A stretch of DNA of 64,000 bases from Fluviibacter sp964498255 (GTDB lineage: Bacteria; Pseudomonadota; Gammaproteobacteria; Burkholderiales; Rhodocyclaceae): the NCBI GenBank assembly GCA_964498255.1, contig CAZCGW010000004.1, positions 76,290 through 140,289 of the forward strand, read 5' to 3'. This document shows, piece after piece, positions 7,291-15,735 of the stretch. Each line of letters opens with the position of its first letter. Positions within the stretch are counted from its first letter, which is position 1. A program made the translations under genes and the position numbers. The notes under the pieces were generated by a model that saw only the letters and a list, made by a program, of their open reading frames with translations, was not told where the DNA came from and made no database searches.

Positions 7291-10200
7291 ATGACCGAAG
7301 ATCAACTCGAACAAGAAGCGCTGGGCTGGCTGGCTGAGGCTGGCTATCAGGTCTTGTATGGTCCGGATATTGCGCCTGATGGCAGTGCCCCGGAACGGGC
7401 AGATTACAGTCAGGTGGTGCTGGTTGATCGGTTGCGGGAGGCTATTGCGCGCTTGAACCCGGGGATTCCCAATGTGGCGCGGGAAGATGCGTTAAAGCAG
7501 GTGTTGGATTTGGGGATACCGTCTCAATTGGCGGCGAACCAGCAGTTTCATAAGTTGCTGGTGAATGGCGTGCCGGTGCAGTACCAAAAAGAGGGTGAGA
7601 CGCGCGGGGATTACGTGCGCTTGGCGGATTTTGGTCATGTGGGGGCGAACGAATGGCTGGCGATTAACCAGGTTTCGATTAAGGGTCACCATAACGCCCA
7701 TTCGCACACGCGCCGCCCGGACATTATTCTGTTTGTGAATGGTTTGCCGCTGGTATTGCTGGAGCTGAAGAACCCGGCAGATGAAGCAGCGGATATCTGG
7801 AAAGCCTTTGACCAGATTCAGACCTACAAAGAACAGATTCCGGATGTATTTGAATACAACGAGCTATTGGTGATTTCTGATGGCTCAGATGCCCGCTTTG
7901 GCTCATTGTCGGCCAATGCCGAGCGCTTTATGCAGTGGCGCACGATTGATGGCGTGGATCTCGACCCGTTGGGCGAGTTCAACGAACTGGAAACGTTGAT
8001 CCGTGGTTTGCTAGCGCCAACGATTCTGCTGGATTACATCCGCTTCTTTGTGTTGTTCGAAGATGATGGCACCTTGGTGAAAAAGGTTGCCGGATACCAC
8101 CAGTACCATGCGGTGCGTTCAGCCATTGAGCAGGTGGTTATGGCATCGCGCCCAGGCGGTTCGCATAAGGGTGGGGTGGTTTGGCATACGCAGGGTAGTG
8201 GCAAGAGCATCACCATGACGTGCTTTGCCGCGCGGGTGATGCAGGAGCCTGCGATGGAAAACCCGACCATTGTGGTGATTACCGACCGCAATGATTTAGA
8301 TGGGCAGTTGTTTGGCGTGTTCTCGTTAGCACAAGACCTGTTGCGCGAAGAGCCGGTACAGGCCAAGACACGGCAGACGCTGCGCGAGCTGCTGGCTAAT
8401 CGGCCATCGGGCGGTATTGTCTTTGCGACGATCCAGAAGTTTATGCCGGGTGAGGATGAAGATACCTTTCCGGTGCTCTCTGATCGACACAACATTGTAG
8501 TGATTGCCGATGAGGCGCACCGCACCCAATATGGTTTTGAGGCAAAGCTAAAGCCGGTTCGTGCAACGAAGTACTCGACTGGTTCTGCGGCAAATGATGC
8601 CACGGCTCTGCGCGCGGCGGATAGCGTATCGGAGCAGGCCTTTGCCTACCAGGTGGGTTATGCGCAGCATTTGCGCGATGCGTTGCCGAATGCCACCTTT
8701 GTGGCCTTTACTGGTACGCCGGTATCTGGGGAAGATCGAGATACGCGTGCCGTATTCGGTGACTACATCCATGTGTACGATATGCAGCAGGCCAAAGAAG
8801 ATGGTGCCACCGTGGCCATTTACTTTGAGTCACGGCTCGCTAAGCTGGGTTTAAATGAATCTGAACTAGCGCAGCTGGATGACGATGTGGATGAGCTGGC
8901 TGAAGACGAAGAAGAGGGTGATCAAGCCAAGCTGAAGTCGAAGTGGGCCGCTTTAGAAAAAGTGGTGGGCGCTGAGCCGCGCATTGCGCGTGTTGCGGCC
9001 GACTTGGTGAACCACTTTGACGAGCGGCAGAAGGCTCAGGACGGTAAAGCCATGGTGGTGGCCATGAGTCGCGAGATTTGTGTCCACCTTTATAACGAGA
9101 TCGTTAAACTGCGGCCGGAATGGCATGATGCCGACCCGAAGAAGGGCGTGATCAAGATCATCATGACGGGCTCTGCCAGCGATAAAGCGTTGCTACGCCC
9201 TCATATCTATAGCGGCCAGGTTAAGAAAGACCTGGAGAAGCGCTTCAAGAACCCGGCTGACCCACTCAAGATGGTGATCGTGCGGGATATGTGGCTCACG
9301 GGTTTTGATGCACCATGTGTGCATACCCTGTATGTGGATAAGCCCATGAAGGGGCATAACCTGATGCAGGCCATTGCGCGCGTGAACCGGGTCTTCAAAG
9401 ACAAGCAGGGTGGCCTTGTTGTTGATTACATCGGCATCGCTAATGAGCTGAAGAGTGCCCTCAGGGAATATACAGCCAGCAAGGGTCGGGATCGCCCCAC
9501 GGTGGATGCGGCTGAAGCCTATGCGGTATTGGCGGAGAAGATCGATATCTTGCGTGGCATGTTGCATGGCTACGATTACAGCGATTTTCTGACGTCCGGC
9601 CATAAGCGCCTGGCGGGTGCAGCGAACTTTGTGCTGGGCCAGAAAGACGGCAAGAAGCGTTTCGCTGATACGGCGCTGGCGATGAGCAAGGCATTTAGTC
9701 TGTGCTGTACGCTCGATGAGGCTAAGGCCGTTCGGGAAGAGGTCGCTTTCCTGCAAGCGGTGAAGGTGATTTTGACCAAGCGGGATATCAGCCAAAAGAA
9801 ACGCACTGATGAGCAGCGCGATCTGGCGATTCGTCAGATTATTAATTCTGCGGTGGTGTCAGAGGAAGTGGTCGATGTCTTTGATGCCGTGGGTCTAGAT
9901 AAACCCAACATCGGCATCCTGGACGATGCCTTCCTGGCGGAGGTGAAGAACCTGCCGGAGCGTAACCTAGCGGTTGAGTTACTCGAACGCTTACTGGAAG
10001 GTGAGATTAAATCCAAGTTCTCCAGCAATGTCGTGCAGCAGAAGAAGTTCTCGGAGCTGCTGGCGAATGTGGTGAAGCGCTATCAGAACCGTGCCATTGA
10101 AACGGCGCAGGTGATTGAAGAGCTGATTGCCATGGCCAAGAAGTTCCGGGAAGCAGCCAACCGTGGCGCGGAGCTGGGGCTGAATGATGATGAAGTGCGT

Positions 10201-10470
10201 TTCTATGATGCGCTGGCCGATAACGAATCTGCCGTACGTGAGCTCAGCGATGAAACGCTGAAGAAGATTGCGCATGAACTGGCTGAGAACCTGCGTAAGA
10301 ACCTTACGGTCGATTGGTCGGTTCGTGAGAGCGTTCGCGCCAAACTGCGGTTAATGGTTCGTCGCATTTTGCGGAAATACAGATACCCGCCGGATCTACA
10401 AGAGGCTGCTGTGGAGTTGGTACTGCAACAGGCGGATGCGCTTGGGGAACAGTGGTCGAATAATTTATAA
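7291..10470 (+). CDS. hsdR: Type I restriction endonuclease subunit R
   Basis: A 1059-residue restriction and translocation subunit. The N-terminal nuclease domain has the PD-(D/E)xK pattern: D144 in RRPDII and E158-L-K160 in LLELKNP. The helicase-like motor follows: Walker A QGSGKS at about 301-306, DEAH at 407-410, motif III TGTP, and motif VI AIARVNRV at about 695. The C-terminal part is helical and binds the HsdM/HsdS core. Full length with no visible frameshift, so the system is probably active. Unlike the compact hsdRMS order, it is separated from hsdM/hsdS by about 4 kb of ATPase, antitoxin-like and HipA-like genes. Confidence 0.95.
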   Translation: MTEDQLEQEALGWLAEAGYQVLYGPDIAPDGSAPERADYSQVVLVDRLREAIARLNPGIPNVAREDALKQVLDLGIPSQLAANQQFHKLLVNGVPVQYQKEGETRGDYVRLADFGHVGANEWLAINQVSIKGHHNAHSHTRRPDIILFVNGLPLVLLELKNPADEAADIWKAFDQIQTYKEQIPDVFEYNELLVISDGSDARFGSLSANAERFMQWRTIDGVDLDPLGEFNELETLIRGLLAPTILLDYIRFFVLFEDDGTLVKKVAGYHQYHAVRSAIEQVVMASRPGGSHKGGVVWHTQGSGKSITMTCFAARVMQEPAMENPTIVVITDRNDLDGQLFGVFSLAQDLLREEPVQAKTRQTLRELLANRPSGGIVFATIQKFMPGEDEDTFPVLSDRHNIVVIADEAHRTQYGFEAKLKPVRATKYSTGSAANDATALRAADSVSEQAFAYQVGYAQHLRDALPNATFVAFTGTPVSGEDRDTRAVFGDYIHVYDMQQAKEDGATVAIYFESRLAKLGLNESELAQLDDDVDELAEDEEEGDQAKLKSKWAALEKVVGAEPRIARVAADLVNHFDERQKAQDGKAMVVAMSREICVHLYNEIVKLRPEWHDADPKKGVIKIIMTGSASDKALLRPHIYSGQVKKDLEKRFKNPADPLKMVIVRDMWLTGFDAPCVHTLYVDKPMKGHNLMQAIARVNRVFKDKQGGLVVDYIGIANELKSALREYTASKGRDRPTVDAAEAYAVLAEKIDILRGMLHGYDYSDFLTSGHKRLAGAANFVLGQKDGKKRFADTALAMSKAFSLCCTLDEAKAVREEVAFLQAVKVILTKRDISQKKRTDEQRDLAIRQIINSAVVSEEVVDVFDAVGLDKPNIGILDDAFLAEVKNLPERNLAVELLERLLEGEIKSKFSSNVVQQKKFSELLANVVKRYQNRAIETAQVIEELIAMAKKFREAANRGAELGLNDDEVRFYDALADNESAVRELSDETLKKIAHELAENLRKNLTVDWSVRESVRAKLRLMVRRILRKYRYPPDLQEAAVELVLQQADALGEQWSNNL

Positions 10471-12330
10471 GTTGTAGGCAGCCATATAGCGATACAGCGT
10501 TGACCGATGTACGCCCAGCCGCCGTGCTGCTGCTGCGACCTTGTAATGCGATTGCTCCAAGGCCAGTTTGATGCGTTCTGGACTGAGGTCGTTCTCAATC
10601 TCAACGTGAGCAGCGGTTTCTACAGGGGCTCTGTGATTGGCCGACGAAGGCAGGTTCGTTGTCCGGAATTCGGTAGGCAGGCTGTTGATGCCAATAAGCT
10701 GGCCCGGTTCGGCAAGGGCAACCAGCGTTTTGACGAGATGGGCCAACTGGCGGAAGTTGCCGGGCCAATCGTAGTTGATCAGTGCCATGCTGACTTCATC
10801 AGTCAGCGTGAGCTGACGACGTGTGGCACCGGCTTCTTGCCAGAGCGCGTCGATGAAGGCGGCCTTATCAGTGCGATGGCGTAGCGGGGGTAGATCAATC
10901 TGATGAAAGTGAAGACGGTAGTAAAGGTCAGCGCGGAAGGTGCCAGCGCTGACCATTGCCGCCAGATCTCGGTGCGTGGCCGAGAGGACAACGAAATTGA
11001 CCGGGCGGGATTTGCCGCCGCCGAGGGGTTGTACGGCCCGATCTTGCAAGACGCGTAGTAGACGTGTTTGCAGCATCAGCGACATGTCGCCGATTTCATC
11101 GAGAAATAGAATGCCGCCATCGGCTTCGAAGACGCGGCCAATCGAACCGCTCTTGCGCGCGCCGGTAAATGCACCTTCGGCATAGCCAAAGAGTTCGGAT
11201 TCAATCAGACCTTCGGGCAGGGCGGCACAGTTGATGGCGACAAAGGGCTTGTTCTGGCGCAGGCATTGTTCGTGGATGAGACGTGCCATCACTTCTTTGC
11301 CAGTGCCCGTTTCGCCTTGAATGATGACGGAAAGTTCGGCATTGACGGCGCGGACCGCCTGATCTAGTTGTTGCCGTGTGATATTGTCCAGCCACGCTGA
11401 TGAAGTCGAAGAAAGCGAGGTATGTGCTACAACAGCAGACCCAACTGACGCAGGCGTTTCAGATGTCGCGTGTGCTGCCTTGTCGTTACCAATGGGTGTC
11501 GGCTTCTCAAGCAAGCCGCGATAGATCATGCCGTTGTGGGTCATGAGAAGAGATTCATCGTCACTGACTTTGAGTGGCGGCGTTTTGAAAATGGCGGACC
11601 AGCGTTCGCCGATGAGCGACCAGGTGGCACCGAGCCAGCGTATGGCTTCGCGATTGGCGCCGACGATAATTTCGCCGTCTAGTAGCAAGACACCTTCACG
11701 GAAGCTTCCTAGGTGATTGCTCTTTTCATGAAAGCGAAGTCGGTAGAGTTGCCCGGGGGATTGCATGAGCCAGCGGTGTTCCACTTCACGGATGGCACGG
11801 CTCAGTGCGCCTTGGGCGTAGCCACGCGGCAACCGGGCATCACCCGAGATGTCGATGACACCGGCGATACGACCTTGATGGTCGAGGATGGGTGCGGCAG
11901 TACAACACAGTACCGCGTGTTGGCGGTGGAAGTGTTCGCTGCCCCAGACTTCGATGAGGCCACCTTCAGCAATGGCGGTGCCGATGGCGTTAGTGCCGCG
12001 TTCGGACTCGTTCCAGACTACGCCAGATTTCAGGGCAACCTGACCGGCCTTATCGAGAAAACTACCGGCTCCGCGTGCATCGAGAATCATGCCGTTGGCG
12101 TTGGCAAGCAGCACGACCGAGTCCGTGCCCTGGAACATTTCCCCGAGAAAATCCAGTTCGGGTTCGACGATAGGCAACAGATCACCGGAAGCTTCGCGCA
12201 GCACTTTGAGTTCGCTTTCCGACAATGGTTCTGCGTAGGGAATTTGATCTTCGATGACGCCCAGATCCGTACAGCGATGCCATGAACGCAGAATGGTGTC
12301 CGGCAGATTGTTGACGGTAGTCTGTCGCAT
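10465..12330 (-). CDS. acoR: AcoR-family sigma-54-dependent transcriptional activator
   Basis: A 621-residue bacterial enhancer-binding protein. A GAF-like sensor region spans about 55-190, followed by a PAS-like segment (205-270), the AAA+ domain with Walker A GETGTGKE (339-346), the sigma-54 contact motif GAFTGA (386-391) and Walker B FLDE (409-412), and a Fis-type helix-turn-helix at the end (AAARRLGVHRSTLYRYM). It is divergent from the aldehyde dehydrogenase gene, whose upstream region carries two palindromes and a -24/-12 promoter, so it likely activates that gene in response to an alcohol, aldehyde or acetoin-like signal. Start chosen at the ATG at 12330; an upstream start is possible. 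The 3' end overlaps hsdR by 6 bases, convergently. Confidence 0.88.
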   Translation of the reverse strand: MRQTTVNNLPDTILRSWHRCTDLGVIEDQIPYAEPLSESELKVLREASGDLLPIVEPELDFLGEMFQGTDSVVLLANANGMILDARGAGSFLDKAGQVALKSGVVWNESERGTNAIGTAIAEGGLIEVWGSEHFHRQHAVLCCTAAPILDHQGRIAGVIDISGDARLPRGYAQGALSRAIREVEHRWLMQSPGQLYRLRFHEKSNHLGSFREGVLLLDGEIIVGANREAIRWLGATWSLIGERWSAIFKTPPLKVSDDESLLMTHNGMIYRGLLEKPTPIGNDKAAHATSETPASVGSAVVAHTSLSSTSSAWLDNITRQQLDQAVRAVNAELSVIIQGETGTGKEVMARLIHEQCLRQNKPFVAINCAALPEGLIESELFGYAEGAFTGARKSGSIGRVFEADGGILFLDEIGDMSLMLQTRLLRVLQDRAVQPLGGGKSRPVNFVVLSATHRDLAAMVSAGTFRADLYYRLHFHQIDLPPLRHRTDKAAFIDALWQEAGATRRQLTLTDEVSMALINYDWPGNFRQLAHLVKTLVALAEPGQLIGINSLPTEFRTTNLPSSANHRAPVETAAHVEIENDLSPERIKLALEQSHYKVAAAARRLGVHRSTLYRYMAAYNL

Positions 12331-12360
12331 GGTGGGTGCCTTCGCGAAATGTGTCGCGTT

Positions 12361-12401
12361 TGTCGGAGATCGATCGACAGAGTGTCGCAGAATTTGCGAC
12401 A
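12361..12401. promoter_or_regulatory. Twin upstream activator sites TGTCG-N9-CGACA
   Basis: Two 19-bp palindromes at 12361-12379 and 12383-12401, both with arms TGTCG and CGACA separated by 9 bases; the second extends to TGTCGCA/TGCGACA. They sit 22 bases apart, on one face of the helix, and 140-180 bases before the -24/-12 promoter. They resemble sites of AcoR-type enhancer-binding proteins, and being close to the activator's own start may also mediate autoregulation. Confidence 0.75.
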
Positions 12402-12540
12402 AAGTGTTGCATTTGTTTTAACCAAATGGACGACCAATCAGGGCATTGCAATGCTGCGTGGCAGCAATACAAGATTTTTTACAGAGTCAGTTTAAGCTGG
12501 TGTGATGTGCGTTGCAGCAATGCCGCGGCAAAATAGTTTC

Positions 12541-12556
12541 TGGCACAACTCCTGCA
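12541..12556 (+). promoter_or_regulatory. Sigma-54 promoter (-24/-12) of the aldehyde dehydrogenase gene
   Basis: TGGCACAACTCCTGCA matches TGGCAC-N5-TTGCA at all but one position, with the required spacing of GG and GC. It lies 62 bases before the aldehyde dehydrogenase ATG and downstream of the twin palindromes. Confidence 0.85.
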
Positions 12557-12617
12557 ATGATTAAGGCAACCACCCGTTTCAGGTGTGAGTCCATCATCGC
12601 CACTTCAGGAGACAACC

Positions 12618-14135
12618 ATGAGCATTACCATTAACAACATCACTGTTAACAATCCGTTCAAGCAGCGTTATGCCAACTACATTAATGGCCAGTGGGTAGC
12701 CCCGGTCGATGGCCAGTATTTTGAGAACACCACGCCGATCACCGGTAAGATCCTCTGTGAAGTGCCGCGCTCCAACGAGAAGGATGTCAATCTGGCACTA
12801 GATGCGGCGCATGCCGCTAAGGCGGCCTGGGGTAAAACCTCGCAGGCAGATCGTGCCAACATTCTCAACAAAATTGCCGACCGCATGGAGGCGAACCTAA
12901 AACTGATCGCCACGGCCGAAACGCTCGATAACGGTAAACCGATCCGTGAGACGATGGCAGCCGATATTCCGTTGGCGATTGATCACTTCCGCTACTTTGC
13001 CGGCTGCGTGCGTGCCGAAGAGGGTGGCATCAGCGAGGTCGATCACGACACCTATGCTTACCACTACAAAGAGCCGCTGGGCGTTGTCGGCCAGATCATT
13101 CCATGGAACTTCCCGATTCTGATGGCCGTGTGGAAGCTTGCACCGGCGTTGGGCGCCGGTAACTGTGTGGTATTGAAGCCAGCCGAGCAGACGCCTGCGT
13201 CGATTCTGGTTCTGATGGAACTCATTGGCGACTTGCTGCCGCCGGGTGTGCTTAACGTGGTGAACGGTTTTGGTCTGGAAACTGGTAAACCGCTTGCCTC
13301 TAGCCCGCGTATTGCCAAGATTGCGTTTACTGGTGAAACGACTACCGGTCGGTTGATCATGCAGTACGCCAGCCAGAACCTGATTCCGGTAACGCTGGAG
13401 CTGGGCGGCAAGAGCCCGAATATTTTCTTTGAAGATGTGATGGAGGCTGATGACAGCTACTTCGACAAGGTGCTGGAAGGTTTTACGCTATTTGCCCTGA
13501 ATCAGGGCGAGGTGTGCACCTGCCCATCGCGTGTCTTGGTTCAGGAGTCAATTTACGAAAAATTCATGGAACGGGTTCTGAAACGCGTGGCCGCGATTAA
13601 GCAAGGCAACCCGCTCGATCCGAATACCATGATCGGTGCCCAGGCTTCGAACGAGCAACTCGAAAAGATTAACTCCTACCTAAAGCTGGGCAAGGAAGAG
13701 GGTGCACAGTGCCTAATCGGTGGTGCTCAAGCCAGCATGGATGGTGATCTTGCCGGTGGCTATTACATTCAGCCGACCGTGTTCAAGGGCCATAACAAGA
13801 TGCGCATCTTCCAGGAAGAGATCTTCGGGCCAGTGGTGTCGGTCACCACATTCAAGGATGAGGCCGAAGCGATTGAAATCGCCAACGACACGCTCTATGG
13901 TTTGGGTGCTGGTGTCTGGACCCGGAATGGTAACCGTGCCTTTCGCGTTGGTCGTGCCATTCAGGCCGGTCGTGTGTGGACGAACTGCTATCACGCCTAC
14001 CCAGCGCATGCCGCCTTCGGTGGTTACAAGCAATCGGGTATTGGCCGTGAAAACCACAAGATGATGCTGGACCACTATCAGCAGACCAAGAACCTGTTGG
14101 TCAGCTACAGTGAGTCGCCACTCGGATTTTTCTAA
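12618..14135 (+). CDS. NAD(P)-dependent aldehyde dehydrogenase, AldB/ExaC/AcoD type
   Basis: A 505-residue ALDH superfamily enzyme oxidising an aldehyde, probably acetaldehyde, to the acid. The cofactor-binding segment GQIIPWNFP (159-167), the general base Glu261 (ELGGKSP) and the nucleophile Cys300 (NQGEVCTC) are present. The sequence is close to E. coli AldB along its whole length, including the end SYSESPLGFF. Start: ATG at 12618 with AGGAGA upstream. It is preceded by a sigma-54 promoter and transcribed away from an AcoR-type activator; the DUF779 gene follows with a TAATG overlap. This set resembles the inducible alcohol/acetoin catabolic modules of Pseudomonas and Ralstonia, though no alcohol dehydrogenase is present here. 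Confidence 0.93.
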   Translation: MSITINNITVNNPFKQRYANYINGQWVAPVDGQYFENTTPITGKILCEVPRSNEKDVNLALDAAHAAKAAWGKTSQADRANILNKIADRMEANLKLIATAETLDNGKPIRETMAADIPLAIDHFRYFAGCVRAEEGGISEVDHDTYAYHYKEPLGVVGQIIPWNFPILMAVWKLAPALGAGNCVVLKPAEQTPASILVLMELIGDLLPPGVLNVVNGFGLETGKPLASSPRIAKIAFTGETTTGRLIMQYASQNLIPVTLELGGKSPNIFFEDVMEADDSYFDKVLEGFTLFALNQGEVCTCPSRVLVQESIYEKFMERVLKRVAAIKQGNPLDPNTMIGAQASNEQLEKINSYLKLGKEEGAQCLIGGAQASMDGDLAGGYYIQPTVFKGHNKMRIFQEEIFGPVVSVTTFKDEAEAIEIANDTLYGLGAGVWTRNGNRAFRVGRAIQAGRVWTNCYHAYPAHAAFGGYKQSGIGRENHKMMLDHYQQTKNLLVSYSESPLGFF

Positions 14136-14524
14136 TGGCGCGTGATTTAACGCCACGCAACAGTGCCGTCAGCCGCGTTTCGGCAACGCCGGCGGCACTG
14201 GCGTTAATTGATCAACTTAAGGCTCAGCATGGCGCACTACTGTTTCATCAGTCGGGTGGCTGTTGCGACGGTAGCGCGCCCATGTGCTTTCCTGTTAATG
14301 AGTTTATTGTGGGTGATGTAGACGTCAAACTGGGCGAGATTGGTGGTGTGCCGTTTTACATGAGTGAGTCCCAGTTTGCGTACTGGGAGCATACCCACCT
14401 GATTATTGATGCGATTCCCGGTACGGGCGGCATGTTTTCTCTGGAGCGTCCTTCAGGGCTGCGTTTTCTTACGCGATCCCGTCTCTATAGTGACGCCGAG
14501 CTGGCTACGCTACAGGCAACATAA
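14135..14524 (+). CDS. DUF779 protein, aldehyde dehydrogenase accessory
   Basis: A 129-residue DUF779 protein with the family's cysteine motif GGCCDGSAPMCFP (about 45-57), which may bind a metal. The ATG overlaps the dehydrogenase stop (TAATG), so the two are translated together. DUF779 genes recur next to AcoD/ExaC-type aldehyde dehydrogenases, but the biochemical role is not established. Length is normal for the family. Confidence 0.88.
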   Translation: MARDLTPRNSAVSRVSATPAALALIDQLKAQHGALLFHQSGGCCDGSAPMCFPVNEFIVGDVDVKLGEIGGVPFYMSESQFAYWEHTHLIIDAIPGTGGMFSLERPSGLRFLTRSRLYSDAELATLQAT

Positions 14525-14578
14525 AGCGCCGAATGCGTGTATTCTCGATATCAGTCGATTCAGTTCTTTAGGTAAGTC

Positions 14579-15229
14579 ATGACTTTTTGCGTGAAGACAG
14601 GTGCATCCATTCCGCTCTTACCCAAGCTGCTCTTGACCCTCTATGTAGCGGTGTTGGTTCCTACGTACATCATTACCTACGGCCCGACGAATTTCTTGTT
14701 CTTCTGTGACATGGCATTACTGCTCACACTGATCGGCATGTGGCTTGGTAGTGCTTTGCTTATTTCTGCGGCTGCTGTGGGCATTCTGCTGCCACAACTT
14801 TTATGGGCATTGGATTTTCTTTCGAGCTTAGTCGGAATGCCAATGACAGGTATGACGGAGTACATGTTCCAGAATGCAATCCCCTTGCATGTGCGTTTTC
14901 TATCGTTCTTCCATTTCTGGTTGCCGTTTCTGCTGTTATGGCTGCTAGGGCGTACGGGTTACGATCGACGCGGGTTGCCATTGTGGATGGTGATTTCGTT
15001 CACCTCGCTTTATGTCTGCTATTTCTTCATGCCCGCGCCACCTGCGCCGGTTGACGACCCAGCGTTACCGGTGAATATCAATTATGTTTATGGGTTTAGT
15101 GACGTCGGGCCGCAGCATTGGATGCCAGAGCCGGTGTGGTTTGTCGTGCTGCAACTGATGTTGATTTTTCTGGTGTTTTTACCATCACATTGGGCGCTGA
15201 AGCGTCTGTATCCACCTGCCGCTGATTGA
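14579..15229 (+). CDS. Multi-pass membrane protein of unknown function
   Basis: A 216-residue, strongly hydrophobic protein with about six or seven membrane-spanning stretches (for example 13-33, 40-55, 58-80, 104-122, 135-151, 185-203). A motif FFMPAPPAPVDDP separates the last helices. No family could be named with confidence; it looks like a conserved membrane-associated protein of proteobacteria. It is in the same direction as the dehydrogenase pair but 54 bases away, and probably has its own expression. No catalytic residues are recognisable. Confidence 0.75.
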   Translation: MTFCVKTGASIPLLPKLLLTLYVAVLVPTYIITYGPTNFLFFCDMALLLTLIGMWLGSALLISAAAVGILLPQLLWALDFLSSLVGMPMTGMTEYMFQNAIPLHVRFLSFFHFWLPFLLLWLLGRTGYDRRGLPLWMVISFTSLYVCYFFMPAPPAPVDDPALPVNINYVYGFSDVGPQHWMPEPVWFVVLQLMLIFLVFLPSHWALKRLYPPAAD

Positions 15230-15230
15230 T

Positions 15231-15246
15231 TGGGTTTATCTTTGCC
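15231..15246 (+). promoter_or_regulatory. Possible sigma-54 promoter of the pilin gene
   Basis: TGGGTTTATCTTTGCC has TGG and TTGC at the -24/-12 spacing, though the CAC after GG is not conserved. It sits 60 bases before the pilin ATG. Type IV pilin genes are commonly sigma-54/PilR-dependent, which supports the reading. Confidence 0.45.
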
Positions 15247-15306
15247 ATGCGCCTAGGGCATGGGGTAATATGACCAGAAAATATGAGTATTTACTTGGAG
15301 ACACAC

Positions 15307-15729
15307 ATGCGTAAGTCGGTGCAAGCAGGTTTTACCTTGATCGAATTGATGGTTGTGATTGCCATCGTGGGTATTTTGGCCGCCGTGGCCTTGCCGGCTT
15401 ATCAGAATTACACAGTCCGGGCCAAGGTGTCGGAGGGTTTGCTTGCTGCTTCGGCTTGTAAGGTGTCGGTCACTGAAGCTGTTCAAAGCGGTGCTACGAG
15501 CATTCCTGCAAATCTGTGTTCCGGTAGCACCCAATATGTAGAGAGTGTCACTTCAGGTGGTGATGCCAGCAGTGCAACGGTAACAGTTGCACTCAAGGGT
15601 ATCGACAAGAATGTTGATGGTAAGACAATCGTTTACACGGGTGCAGTAGCCAATGCCAGCATTACCAGCTGGACTTGTTCGACAGCCCTGGAACAGAAGT
15701 ATGTGCCATCAGGCTGTACCGGTAAGTAA
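15307..15729 (+). CDS. pilA: Type IV major pilin, PilA-like
   Basis: A 140-residue prepilin. A short positively charged leader (MRKSVQAG) ends at the prepilin peptidase site before FTLIELMVV, with the invariant Glu5 of the mature protein, followed by the hydrophobic alpha-1 helix (to about residue 30). Two cysteines near the end (in SWTC and PSGC) probably form the D-region disulfide loop; two further cysteines lie in the middle (ASAC and NLC). Start: ATG at 15307 with GGAG upstream. Single gene, convergent with the olsB-like gene. Could be a minor or alternative pilin, but size and structure fit a fibre-forming pilin. Confidence 0.92.
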   Translation: MRKSVQAGFTLIELMVVIAIVGILAAVALPAYQNYTVRAKVSEGLLAASACKVSVTEAVQSGATSIPANLCSGSTQYVESVTSGGDASSATVTVALKGIDKNVDGKTIVYTGAVANASITSWTCSTALEQKYVPSGCTGK

Positions 15730-15735
15730 ACGTGG

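Noticed and set aside
12452..12466. Palindrome TGCTGC-GTG-GCAGCA as a third activator site
   Set aside because: Its arms differ from the TGTCG-N9-CGACA pair and the length is different; it may be chance.
15246..15264. Hairpin CCATGC/GCATGG in the pilin leader
   Set aside because: Short, without a T-run; it overlaps the predicted promoter start and was not listed as a feature.
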